Assembly (NCBI RefSeq): GCF_001428045.1
Contig: NZ_LMSD01000011.1
Location: 3,776-67,775, forward strand
Reading direction: 5' to 3'
Source of the DNA: Paenibacillus sp. Soil750
GTDB taxonomy: Bacteria; Bacillota; Bacilli; Paenibacillales; NBRC-103111
Length of the DNA stretch: 64,000 nucleotides
Part shown: piece after piece, positions 53,004 through 61,081 of the stretch
Numbering within the stretch: the first letter of the stretch is position 1
Layout: every line of letters starts with the position of its first letter
Position numbers and translations under genes: made by a program
Notes under the pieces: model-generated
The model's database searches: none
Seen by the model: the letters and a program-made list of their open reading frames with translations, nothing else
What the model was told of the DNA's origin: nothing

Positions 53004-53438
53004 TTGAAAATTATTGCTTGTCCTGCTACTAGGAAAATAACCCTTCAACAGCGGCTTACACAACTTCAAAACAAATTTATTGTATTCTTGGCTGATAATC
53101 GCGGGAGAGACCTGGTGAATCAAAATGGTCTAATTAGGGAAGTTAACGAATCGTCTCTTGTCGTGCAAGCAGAAAATGGTAGGCTAATTAGGCACAATTT
53201 TTCTGATATTGGGAAATATGATTTCCCTGACTTAGTGCCTAATAGAGAGCTAAATTTTCTCGCTTTTATCAAGACAAAAAACCAAGGAGAATTCAATGGT
53301 CCTTTAGTTAGAATTGGAACAGATTTTATTGAAATAACTGGAGTAGATAATAGTGGTGAACAACCGATAGATTTAACGTTGATAATACCTCGACGCGAAA
53401 TTATTAGAATAGAATGTGAAAGAGAGGGAGGCGAATAA
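53004..53438 (+). CDS. Hypothetical protein
   Basis: A 144-residue soluble protein that is probably mostly beta. No family is recognised. The first 30 residues are helical and Gln-rich. A repeated pattern of short strands follows (LIREVNESSLVVQAENGRLI; LVRIGTDFIEITGVD), suggesting two similar small beta folds of the SH3/LSm-like kind. TTG 53004 follows AGGAGTGG; GTG 52995 lies within the ribosome site. A weak stem with T-rich tail follows near 53485-53515. It is the last gene before the left-type end E. Confidence 0.6.
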   Translation: MKIIACPATRKITLQQRLTQLQNKFIVFLADNRGRDLVNQNGLIREVNESSLVVQAENGRLIRHNFSDIGKYDFPDLVPNRELNFLAFIKTKNQGEFNGPLVRIGTDFIEITGVDNSGEQPIDLTLIIPRREIIRIECEREGGE

Positions 53439-53650
53439 TTTACTCTATTAAATTATTGTCTTAAAGCAGATGTTAATTTCATTGACCGCTCTAATATATA
53501 GGGCGGCTTTTCTTATTATTAGTTATAAGTAACTATAACATTGCTGCCCATTAGAGCCAGGCAACTCTGCACCACCTAACCGCATTGCATCATTAAGCTA
53601 ACGGGAAACGTTAGTTCAATGAACTGTCTGTTTTTATTGGTGTTAGAAGT
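53439..53650. other. Intergenic region left of end E
   Basis: CCGCTCT and AGGGCGG near 53486-53508, with TTTTCTT after them, form a weak terminator for the 53004 gene. ATTAAGCTAACGGG at 53592 is one of three related motifs in this segment. No gene is supported. Confidence 0.45.
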
Positions 53651-53794
53651 ACTTCATAACTTAATTGTTTTTAGGATTTTTCGATCACCACAACCACTTC
53701 AAAACTATATTTGTCTTTTTACTTTCATGAAGAAGCCAGCAAATCCTTATGTTTGCTGGCTTCTTGCACTTCAGAATTTTAATGTCTCCCAACA
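53651..53794 (-). repeat. Left-type Tn7-like end, copy E (three spaced sites)
   Basis: On the minus strand from 53794, the terminus TGTTGGGA is followed by site 1 (53768-53786, GACATTAAAATTCTGAAGT), site 2 (53696-53715, GACAAATATAGTTTTGAAGT) and site 3 (53651-53670). The layout matches end D, including a hairpin between sites 1 and 2: AGAAGCCAGCAAA (53731-53743) with TTTGCTGGCTTCT (53752-53764). The body would extend left toward end C, giving an element of about 4.4 kb. Confidence 0.7.
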
Positions 53795-53937
53795 GTATCT
53801 ATCCATTTTATAACTGACGCCTTCGGTACCAAAGCCCGGCCTTCGCCCTCTTGATTCAAACAAACGAAAGTAGGTCGGGTAAGCCATTACAGAGACATAT
53901 AGCGATACATTTCATTCAATGAACGGAGGCTTGTCTT

Positions 53938-54039
53938 ATGTTAAGTAAAATGTTGTTGAGGGTTGGCAGTATAACTATGTTTTTGTTACTTCTAACCCTT
54001 GCTATAAATTCATCTTTTTTGAATAATTCAGACAGCTAA
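53938..54039 (+). CDS. Short peptide resembling a signal sequence
   Basis: A 33-codon frame with a good ribosome site (ACGGAGG) before ATG 53938. It encodes MLSKMLLRVGSITMFLLLLT and a short polar tail. This is a typical signal peptide, directly followed by the heparinase-like relic in another frame. It is best read as the surviving start of a secreted protein that lost its body, though a free membrane peptide cannot be excluded. Confidence 0.4.
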   Translation: MLSKMLLRVGSITMFLLLLTLAINSSFLNNSDS

Positions 54040-54045
54040 ATATGC

Positions 54046-54720
54046 AAGCTATGTCAAAAATAAAAGCGGTTCTGCAGCCTTTGATACGATGTTATTGCCG
54101 CAGCAGTCGGGAAGCAGCCTGACGGCATCTGTCAGCAGATATAATATCGGGGTGAATCAGGATGTGGCATCTGCCTTGTGTTTGATTTTTCGAACGGGGT
54201 AGACGGCTTCTATTATATTTCCCATGAAGCGAACCCGGCTACAGCGAGAACATTCGGTTTTTATAACTTTGACGGCGAACTGTCCTACGTACAGAAGAAG
54301 GCAGATGACAGCAACGAATTGGCAATCATTAAGAACGGTAAGGTTCTGAAAGAAGGTACGACCAATCTGATTCAGTCGGCTTCTGCCATAGACAATTTGG
54401 AAGTGAAATATAATGGCAGCACATTGAACTTGTACAGCAGTAAAAAGTTAAACCAAACGATCACCCTGTATGCCCCAGGGGTAACGAGCATGACCTATAA
54501 TCGAAACGCTATCACGTTTACTTCCAACGGAAATTATCGTACGATTCAAGCTGAAACTGCCACAGCACTCTTGCAGCCAGTCTCAGATGCTTACGTTCGC
54601 AGCGGCGCATATGCAGGAAATAACTATGGATCCGAATCGCAAATGGACATCAAGAATTCTTCTGGAGATTTCAACAGGGTCGGCTACCTGCTTATTGAGA
54701 CCCCAATGAAAAGCTTTAAT
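54046..54720 (+). pseudogene. C-terminal remnant of a secreted heparinase II/III-like or alginate-lyase-like protein
   Basis: Two frames together encode one domain series. The first gives AAFDTMLLPQQSGSSLTASV up to 54199. A frameshift near 54170-54180 leads into FDFSNGVDGFYYISHEANPA and the rest of the lyase's C-terminal beta-sandwich. The piece then enters a CBM96-like module (DAYVRSGAYAGNNYGSESQM) and breaks off at 54720. There is no start, and the catalytic toroid is missing. It abuts the convergent reductase gene, so an insertion or deletion joined the two. Confidence 0.75.
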
Positions 54721-54721
54721 A

Positions 54722-55612
54722 TCATCGTTGTGACATCTCTTTGTGAAACGTCTCATCCAACAACATGATTTCTGCTTTTTGATTTACGGCATGAATTCCA
54801 AGCTTAACATCAATGATAAAGTCATTACTCAACATCTGACGGTAACGAGAAATAATATCGTTGTCTGGTAATTCTCCCATCACCTTCGTTTCGGGTGGGA
54901 TTACCGGTATTCCAGCGTGTTCTACCAGTTGAATGTTTTGTTTAATATCAGCTGCGATCTTACATAGAATGCTTTCACTTTTTGCTGTCTCTACATCCAC
55001 CATTCCATCTTCTGTGTAGAAATGCTTGTTGACGATAGCCAAGGCAGTATGAGAGATATGGAATGCCAAAATGTTTTTTTGGATTTCATAATGCAAATCC
55101 ACCGTTTCAAATATTTGGGCAAGATTTTTTACTCTTTCGGTTACCAGTCCATTTATTTCACCAAAAATGGTTCCTTTATGTTTTTCGGATCCGAATTGGG
55201 CGTATAGAACTTCCTCTTTAATGTCTCCCCCGGCACCCGGGAATCCTGGGAGTAACCGATCACCCACGATTTCAAGCCAGTGATCATATCCCATGGTGTT
55301 GGTCAAGGTGACTATGGTCTTGCTCTGATTATTCTTAATAACAGTTAAGGCAGATTCGGCCTGATCATATCGTACGGGAACAAAAATGTAATCATAAACG
55401 TCATCATCTTCTAACTTATCTATCGTCTTGATCGGTATTTGCTTTATCGTTCCATTATCGTTGTATCGCAGTCCGTTCCTTTTCAGCTCATCCAATCTCT
55501 TTCCGCGTGCCAACACTGTTACGTCCAGTCCGTACTGTGCAAATCGGAGAGCGTAGACACTGCCAATCACACCAGCACCAAATATCAAGAGCCTATTTTG
55601 TCTATAGCCCAT
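54722..55612 (-). CDS. Ketopantoate reductase (ApbA/PanE) family oxidoreductase
   Basis: NADPH-dependent 2-ketoacid reductase-like enzyme, 296 residues. The N-terminal Rossmann motif LLIFGAGVIGSVYALRFAQ and VTVLARG for NADP binding are clear. The C-terminal helical domain has a shortened KxxxN region (AKSESILCKIA). It is more like the many uncharacterised paralogs than true PanE. It is divergent from a TetR gene at 55748, and the space between them holds two similar motifs, so it is probably the target of that regulator. Confidence 0.85.
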   Translation of the reverse strand: MGYRQNRLLIFGAGVIGSVYALRFAQYGLDVTVLARGKRLDELKRNGLRYNDNGTIKQIPIKTIDKLEDDDVYDYIFVPVRYDQAESALTVIKNNQSKTIVTLTNTMGYDHWLEIVGDRLLPGFPGAGGDIKEEVLYAQFGSEKHKGTIFGEINGLVTERVKNLAQIFETVDLHYEIQKNILAFHISHTALAIVNKHFYTEDGMVDVETAKSESILCKIAADIKQNIQLVEHAGIPVIPPETKVMGELPDNDIISRYRQMLSNDFIIDVKLGIHAVNQKAEIMLLDETFHKEMSQR

Positions 55613-55643
55613 TATGATCCTTCCTTCACTAAATAGTCAGAGT

Positions 55644-55735
55644 TTGCTTAAGCAACACCTGCTGTTTAAAATATTATTACTGCACTCTTATGATTTCAAC
55701 CAGCAGATGATGTGGAAAGTAGCTTAAACAACACT
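55644..55735. promoter_or_regulatory. Candidate operator pair between divergent reductase and TetR genes
   Basis: TTGCTTAAGCAA at 55644-55655 is a perfect 12-bp palindrome. GCTTAAGCAACACC (55646-55659) recurs as GCTTAAACAACACT at 55722-55735. The two copies lie in the divergent promoter region and are the best candidates for binding by the TetR protein. Confidence 0.55.
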
Positions 55736-55747
55736 CTAGGAAATTTG

Positions 55748-56347
55748 ATGTTTAAGAAGGGATTTGATTTGGTGAATTTGCAGGATCCAAGGGTATTGCG
55801 TACACGACAGTTAATAAGGGAAGCATTCAGTGAATTGTTGCGGAGTAAAGGATTTGATGCAATATCCATAAAGGATATCGCTCAGAATGCTACGATTAAC
55901 CGAGCTACCTTTTATGACCATTATGTAGATAAATATGCTTTGCTTGACGAGACAATTGAACAGGCTTTTCACGGGATGATCCCTGAAGAAGTGATGTTAT
56001 CGAGGGAATTCACAGGAGAAATATGCGATCAATTGATCTTGATGACACATAGCTATATTGTAGACTTTTATCGAATATGCAGAATGGATTCCAAATCTAT
56101 TGCTAAGCTTGTCGATGAAAAAATAAAGAAAATGTTGGAGCAAACAATTGAGAGCATATTTTTAAAAGAAGAAAACCACCAATTGCCAACCTACGAATAT
56201 ATTAAGATCATTTCAGCCATGACAAGCTCAACGATCTATGGTGCTGCATATCGTTGGTTTACGGACGGGGAAAATGATCGAACTGATTTACTCCTAAAGA
56301 TTGTTCGTCCTTATGTGATGAATGGTCTGGGTTTGTATCACAAGTGA
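55748..56347 (+). CDS. TetR/AcrR family transcriptional regulator
   Basis: Repressor of about 199 residues. The helix-turn-helix is in SIKDIAQNATINRATFYDHY (about residues 38-57), and the C-terminal domain resembles the TetR_C_7 type. The start is uncertain between ATG 55748 (TAGGAAA upstream) and GTG 55772 (AAGGGA upstream). It is divergent from the reductase gene and is likely to control it and itself through the sites at 55644-55735. Confidence 0.87.
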   Translation: MFKKGFDLVNLQDPRVLRTRQLIREAFSELLRSKGFDAISIKDIAQNATINRATFYDHYVDKYALLDETIEQAFHGMIPEEVMLSREFTGEICDQLILMTHSYIVDFYRICRMDSKSIAKLVDEKIKKMLEQTIESIFLKEENHQLPTYEYIKIISAMTSSTIYGAAYRWFTDGENDRTDLLLKIVRPYVMNGLGLYHK

Positions 56348-56478
56348 TGAATATTATAATCCAACGAGCTCGATCCAATTACTGTTCGTCCTCCAGCTAA
56401 AATTGTTAAAAAGTGGTAATTGAGATAAATTTAGAGCATACAGTGTGTAAAATTCATCCAATTACAGGGGGTGGTATT

Positions 56479-56979
56479 ATGAGATTAAAATTAGGATATA
56501 TAGTTTTAATGTTATTCTTAATCGGTTGTTCTAAAACTGATACCAGCGTAATGACCAAGGAAAGCCCAAAAGTATCAGACGAAGACAAATCATGGAAAAT
56601 AAGCAGTATGTTTAAAGTCGATGATTATATGCTGTTAGGTGAACAAGGAAAAATAGGATTCATTTATAACGATCAAGAGGTAGTTCGTTTTTATCCTGGG
56701 AAAAAACAAAAGTATATGTGGCATTTTTGGGCTGATACACCACAAGAAACGCAAAATTTATTTGGTAAAAAAGTGAAGATTGTTGGAGTTAGCAAACAAA
56801 CTGGTGAGAAAGTAAATGTATTTGAAGGTAGTGTTGGTATTCCAAATACAAATATAAAAGATAATGATAAGGCAGGTAAAATGCCTTCAACGATGACTTT
56901 ACCTTCAAAAGGTTTATGGAGATTAGAAGCTTATGTAGATGAGAAGCTATTCGGTAGCGTGGTTGTAGAAGTACACTAA
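56479..56979 (+). CDS. Hypothetical lipoprotein (YhfM/DUF4871-like)
   Basis: A 166-residue exported lipoprotein. Its signal peptide ends in FLIGC at residue 17, followed by a polar linker and a beta-rich domain of about 120 residues (WHFWADTPQETQNLFGKKVK; LPSKGLWRLEAYVDEKLFG). The overall pattern resembles YhfM-type DUF4871 proteins, a family with no known role. AGGGGGTGG precedes ATG 56479. It stands alone and has AT-rich codon use. Confidence 0.65.
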   Translation: MRLKLGYIVLMLFLIGCSKTDTSVMTKESPKVSDEDKSWKISSMFKVDDYMLLGEQGKIGFIYNDQEVVRFYPGKKQKYMWHFWADTPQETQNLFGKKVKIVGVSKQTGEKVNVFEGSVGIPNTNIKDNDKAGKMPSTMTLPSKGLWRLEAYVDEKLFGSVVVEVH

Positions 56980-57387
56980 TACTGCTATGGTAACCTACAA
57001 GCACCCTATTCTTCATGACCATGGGACAGCCTCTTATTATTTTCTATATGGCGATACTCCTAAGATAAGCCTAAACGAAGCAGCGTATTTATGAATGAAC
57101 TGATCCGTTTAGGCTTATTATTCAACTCAAAGGCGCGTGCTGTTTCTTTTTCTTACGAAGAACTCAGCGGTTTTATATCGGTTTCCGCACTTTTCCATGC
57201 TGCACCACCGTCTTTTGCCGCTTTTGGATGTGTCGACGAAATGAAAGGTTATATCAGAGCGTGTACCATTTTTATAACTTGTAAATAGTTTTTTTAGGGG
57301 TTATAAAAAAGAGACCCACAGCAACGGGCTGCGGGTCATGAGGTATTTATATTTTAAAGGGGGGGGGGGACTTTTATCATGTTCAAA
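56980..57387. other. Intergenic region with hairpin and G11 tract
   Basis: No gene is supported; a 65-codon frame at 57091 lacks a ribosome site and family features. GACCCACAGC (57313-57322) pairs with GCTGCGGGTC (57328-57337), and its T-run lies on the minus-strand side, although no minus-strand gene lies to the right. A run of eleven Gs is at 57359-57369. Confidence 0.5.
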
Positions 57388-57450
57388 TGAAAGCGTTGAC
57401 ATTTCTATGTGAAGGGTAGTAAAATGACTTCAGGAAAACGTTTGGATAAC
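57388..57450 (+). promoter_or_regulatory. Promoter of the LacI-type regulator with cre site and GGAAAACGTT operator
   Basis: TGAAAGCGTTGACA (57388-57401) matches the Bacillus catabolite-responsive element in 13 of 14 positions and includes the -35 TTGACA. TAAAAT (57420-57425) is the -10 at 18 bases. GGAAAACGTTTGGATAAC (57433-57450) shares GGAAAACGTT with the site before the binding-protein gene at 58603. CcpA repression plus LacI-type autoregulation is inferred. Confidence 0.7.
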
Positions 57451-57472
57451 AGGATGCTTTTCGAGTAAGTGG

Positions 57473-58558
57473 TTGGGGAAAGGGGTTGTCAACGGATTGT
57501 CTACCTTAAAGGATATCGCGGAACTGGTTGGTGTATCCGTTTCTACCGTTTCCCGAGTTATTAATAATGATACGAGTAGGCATGTGAATCCAGACACCAA
57601 AATTAAAGTTTGGAATGCGGCTAGGGAATTAGGATATGAGCCGAACGAATCGGCAAGGCGCTTGGTCAGAAATCAAAAAGAAGGACCCATTATGTCCAAA
57701 AAAATTGGATGTATCGTGGCAAGTACACAATTGCGGGATGACCATCCTTATTTCTCTCCTATCCTTACAGGTCTCAATAGGAAGTTAGTGGAGTCGGGCT
57801 ATTCTCTTGCTTTTATTCATACGCCTGAGGAAGTAAATACAGAGATGGTGCTGCACCAAATGATTCATAATCATTACATCGATGGCCTTGTTATCATTGG
57901 TGATGAGATGGATCAAGCCCTTCTTGATTACATTAAAGCAACGAGTCTGGCTGTCGTTGGCATCAGTGCCTCTGGATCCGGCATCCCTCTGGTTGATTAT
58001 GATCGAATATCCGCGGCGAAAGCTGCTGTTCATCATCTGATTGCCCAAGGGCACCGCAAAATTGGTTTTGTGGGCGGTCAGGGTCATACAGGGGAATTGA
58101 AAAGCGAAGAGAGATATCAAGGGTATGAATTCGCCTTGTATGAAGCAGGTATTCCACTGGATCCAACATGGATCATTAATACGAGATGGCAAGTGGACAA
58201 AAGCTATGAATGTATGACGGATTTACTAGAGAAACATCAAGGTGAAGCTCCTACTGCTATGTTTGCAGCAAGTGATTTATTGGCGATTCCAGCTATGCGA
58301 GCAGTCATCGAGTGCAATTTACGGATTCCTGAAGATATCGCATTTATTGCCATGGATAATATCGATCTTGCACAGTATACGTCACCACCATTATCCTCTG
58401 TTCATGTGCCCAAAGCAGAAATTGGCATGGTTGCGGCCAAAGCGCTGCTTGATCAATTACAAGGCGAGTCTATATTAACTACCAAAATACTATTGCCTCA
58501 TGAAATGATACTGCGTCAATCTTCGATTTTTTCCAGGGCGGGTTCTCCCAGGCCGTAA
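57473..58558 (+). CDS. LacI family transcriptional regulator
   Basis: Sugar-responsive repressor of up to 361 residues. The N-terminal helix-turn-helix is LKDIAELVGVSVSTVSRVIN with the hinge helix NESARRLVRNQK, and a periplasmic-binding-like effector domain follows. TTG 57473 is taken as the start, but TTG 57500 just before the HTH is also possible; neither has an ideal ribosome site. It lies upstream of and in line with a MalEFG-type operon. The shared GGAAAACGTT motif before both indicates that it controls both. Confidence 0.88.
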   Translation: MGKGVVNGLSTLKDIAELVGVSVSTVSRVINNDTSRHVNPDTKIKVWNAARELGYEPNESARRLVRNQKEGPIMSKKIGCIVASTQLRDDHPYFSPILTGLNRKLVESGYSLAFIHTPEEVNTEMVLHQMIHNHYIDGLVIIGDEMDQALLDYIKATSLAVVGISASGSGIPLVDYDRISAAKAAVHHLIAQGHRKIGFVGGQGHTGELKSEERYQGYEFALYEAGIPLDPTWIINTRWQVDKSYECMTDLLEKHQGEAPTAMFAASDLLAIPAMRAVIECNLRIPEDIAFIAMDNIDLAQYTSPPLSSVHVPKAEIGMVAAKALLDQLQGESILTTKILLPHEMILRQSSIFSRAGSPRP

Positions 58559-58602
58559 GAGTATAATAAAAAAACAAAAAAACAAATTTTTTTTGCTTTC
58601 TT

Positions 58603-58616
58603 GGAAAACGTTATCC
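58603..58616 (+). promoter_or_regulatory. Operator/cre-like site before the sugar-binding protein gene
   Basis: GGAAAACGTTATCC is an imperfect palindrome that fits the LacI-family (and cre) pattern and shares its first ten bases with the site at 57433. It lies about 140 bases before the binding-protein start. Confidence 0.65.
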
Positions 58617-58759
58617 TGATTGGGCCCAAATATTAGGTTTACTATTGAAGGAGGTGAAAGCCCTTTCTTTTTGGATATGACTGTAAGGCTTCATTCATTT
58701 TTATTTTGAAATTGGAGTTATAGTTTTTATTTCAAAACATCTTATGAGGGGGAAAGAAA

Positions 58760-60058
58760 ATGGTTAAGAAAATGGGTTTATCTATGGTGCTAGGAATGAT
58801 GGTCGTTGTGTCCGCATGCGGAGGGGACGGTACGGCGGTTCAAACTACTGACAAAGGCACGGCGAAACCGGATGCCGGCACGAAGGAGAAAGTGACCCTA
58901 ACTTACGGTACATGGGGTGCGGCAGCCGACAAGAGTACGACGAAAGTGATCGAAATGTTTAATAGTGCACACCCGAATATTGAGGTTAAGTTGGAGACGA
59001 CTCCTAATAAGCAGTATTGGCAAAAGCTTGAGACTGCAGCGATCGGAGAAACGTTGCCGGACCTGTTCTGGATGAATGGACCGAACATCGTGAAATACGG
59101 TTCCAACGGCATTTTGATGCCGATTACAGATCTCATCAAATCGAATGCTCTGGATATGAGCAAATATCCAAAAGCGCTTGTTGACCTATACACAGTAAAC
59201 GGTAAAAACTACGGAGTTCCAAAAGATTTTGATACACCTGGTCTCTGGTACAACAAGGCTTTGTTTGATGCAGCAGGCGTTAAGTATCCAGACGCTACTT
59301 GGGATTGGAATTCCGTAGCTGAGGCGGCTAAGAAATTGACAGATCCTGCAAAAGGCGTATGGGGAATTGCGGCAACACTGGATAACCAGAGCGGTTATTA
59401 CGATACCATCCTGCAAGCAGGCGGTTATATTATCTCTGAAGATAAGAAGAGCTCTGGTTATGATAAGCCAGAAGCGATTGCAGGTCTGAAGTTTTGGACG
59501 GATTTGATTAACGTTCAGAAAGTTTCTCCAACCATGGCGCAAATGACGGATACAGAAGGACTTGATATGTTCAAAGCTGGTAAAGTCGCTATGATCGCAG
59601 AAGGGGATTGGAATGCAGCAGATTTTGCAGCAACGGACTATCTGAAAGGTAAGTTTGATGTTGCTCCGCTTCCAAAAAATAAGAAGAGCGCCGTTATTAT
59701 TCATGGTCTGGGCAATGTGATATCCGCTAAAACCAAGCACCCGAAAGAAGCGGCGGAATTTTTAAAATTCCTTGGTTCTAAGGAAGCTGCTGAAGTGTAT
59801 GCAAGTCAGGGAACTGTTATTCCTGCCTATGAAGGAACGCAAGACACATGGGTTAAATCGATTCCAGGCGTAAATTTACAAGTGTTTATTGATCAGTTAA
59901 AAATTGCCGTACCGTATCCAGTTTCCAAGAATACGTCTGCTTGGGCAAGCGAAGAAGCGAAAATATTTACGAAGGCTTGGGCTGGTGCGATCAGTGCCGA
60001 AGAGGCAGGCAAGCAAATGGCAGCCTTAATGAATGAAAAATTAGCTGCAGAGAAATAA
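58760..60058 (+). CDS. Family 1 sugar-binding lipoprotein (MalE/UgpB type)
   Basis: Extracellular receptor for a sugar ABC importer, 432 residues. The lipoprotein signal peptide ends at VVSAC, followed by a short Gly/Thr-rich linker. The two-lobed domain includes PDLFWMNGPNIVKYG and GLWYNKALFDAAGVKYPDAT (given here in part), typical of this family. GAGGGGGAAAG precedes ATG 58760. The two permeases follow at 60161 and 61082. The bound sugar is unknown. Confidence 0.92.
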   Translation: MVKKMGLSMVLGMMVVVSACGGDGTAVQTTDKGTAKPDAGTKEKVTLTYGTWGAAADKSTTKVIEMFNSAHPNIEVKLETTPNKQYWQKLETAAIGETLPDLFWMNGPNIVKYGSNGILMPITDLIKSNALDMSKYPKALVDLYTVNGKNYGVPKDFDTPGLWYNKALFDAAGVKYPDATWDWNSVAEAAKKLTDPAKGVWGIAATLDNQSGYYDTILQAGGYIISEDKKSSGYDKPEAIAGLKFWTDLINVQKVSPTMAQMTDTEGLDMFKAGKVAMIAEGDWNAADFAATDYLKGKFDVAPLPKNKKSAVIIHGLGNVISAKTKHPKEAAEFLKFLGSKEAAEVYASQGTVIPAYEGTQDTWVKSIPGVNLQVFIDQLKIAVPYPVSKNTSAWASEEAKIFTKAWAGAISAEEAGKQMAALMNEKLAAEK

Positions 60059-60084
60059 GTATATTATCCAAGCAAAATAGGTGT

Positions 60085-60121
60085 AGACACGGCCCTGAAA
60101 ATACGAAGCAGGGCCGTGTCT
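60085..60121 (+). other. Intra-operon hairpin after the binding-protein gene
   Basis: AGACACGGCCCTG (60085-60097) pairs perfectly over 13 bp with CAGGGCCGTGTCT (60109-60121). No T-run follows. Such stems after malE-type genes protect the upstream message and give more binding protein than permease. Confidence 0.8.
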
Positions 60122-60160
60122 CCAACGCATCACATTTCATTTCTTGGGAGTGGAATAGAC

Positions 60161-61069
60161 ATGAGTTCTTTCGTAAAGAAGAAATCTAAAGTAAGTTTAA
60201 GTCGTCGTTCTGATCTCATGTGGGCTTACTTAATGATTGCCCCCCTGATGGTGGGGTTGATTATATTCTACGTGTTTCCGGTATTTCAAACCATTTATTA
60301 CTCGTTTATGAACTGGGGAGCTTTTGGCAATTATACCTGGGCAGGATTTGATAACTACAAAAAGATGTTGACGGACACGGAGCTGCATCGAGCGTTCCGT
60401 AATACGGCAATTTATATTGTTTTAACGGTCCCAGCAACTATTTTTATCTCTATTTTCGTAGCTGTTCTTCTCAATCAAAAAATTCGCGGGCTTAGTATTT
60501 ACCGACTGTTATATTTTCTGCCTGTTATTACGATGCCTGCGGCGGTAGCGATGGTCTGGAAGTGGCTATATAACGCAGACTACGGTTTGCTGAACTACGT
60601 ACTGAGCATATTTGGCATCAACGGCCCGCACTGGCTGACAGATCCGCACCTTGCGCTTTACTCTGTCATTCTTGTGGCGATCTGGAGCTCGATTGGAAAT
60701 AATATGATTATTTTCTTATCTGGACTTCAAGGCATTTCGCCTTCGTATTATGAAGCTGCATCGATTGACGGGGCTGGAACGTTTTACGTGTTTTTTCGCA
60801 TAACGATGCCGCTCCTGACACCAACGATTTTCTTCGTTTCTGTGATGTCATTGATCAGTGCCTTTCAGGCGTTCGACTTGATCTTCATGATGGTTCGCGA
60901 TATCGTCATTGAATCTACGGAGTCGGTCGTCTACTTATTCTACAAATACGGGTTTATGCAAAATATGAAAGGGTATGCGGCGTCCATCGCAGTCTTGTTG
61001 TTTGTCATTATTTTAATTGTGACTTATATCCAGATGAAGCTGCAGAAGAAGTGGGTTCATTATGAATAA
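60161..61069 (+). CDS. Sugar ABC transporter permease (MalF/UgpA type)
   Basis: Membrane subunit of the importer, 302 residues, six helices. The EAA loop is SYYEAASIDGAGTFYVFFRI. ATG 60161 follows GGGAGTGG; the upstream frame to 60116 runs through the hairpin and is not translated. It belongs to the operon begun at 58760. No ATPase gene lies in the operon, so a shared MsmX-type subunit is expected. Confidence 0.92.
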   Translation: MSSFVKKKSKVSLSRRSDLMWAYLMIAPLMVGLIIFYVFPVFQTIYYSFMNWGAFGNYTWAGFDNYKKMLTDTELHRAFRNTAIYIVLTVPATIFISIFVAVLLNQKIRGLSIYRLLYFLPVITMPAAVAMVWKWLYNADYGLLNYVLSIFGINGPHWLTDPHLALYSVILVAIWSSIGNNMIIFLSGLQGISPSYYEAASIDGAGTFYVFFRITMPLLTPTIFFVSVMSLISAFQAFDLIFMMVRDIVIESTESVVYLFYKYGFMQNMKGYAASIAVLLFVIILIVTYIQMKLQKKWVHYE

Positions 61070-61081
61070 GGAGGCTACCCG

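Noticed and set aside
53004..53438. Transposition or CRISPR-associated protein in the C-E segment
   Set aside because: The protein has no nuclease, integrase or TniQ-like motif that can be read; it is left as hypothetical.
57091..57288. 65-codon plus-strand frame
   Set aside because: It has no ribosome site and no family features; its composition looks like chance.
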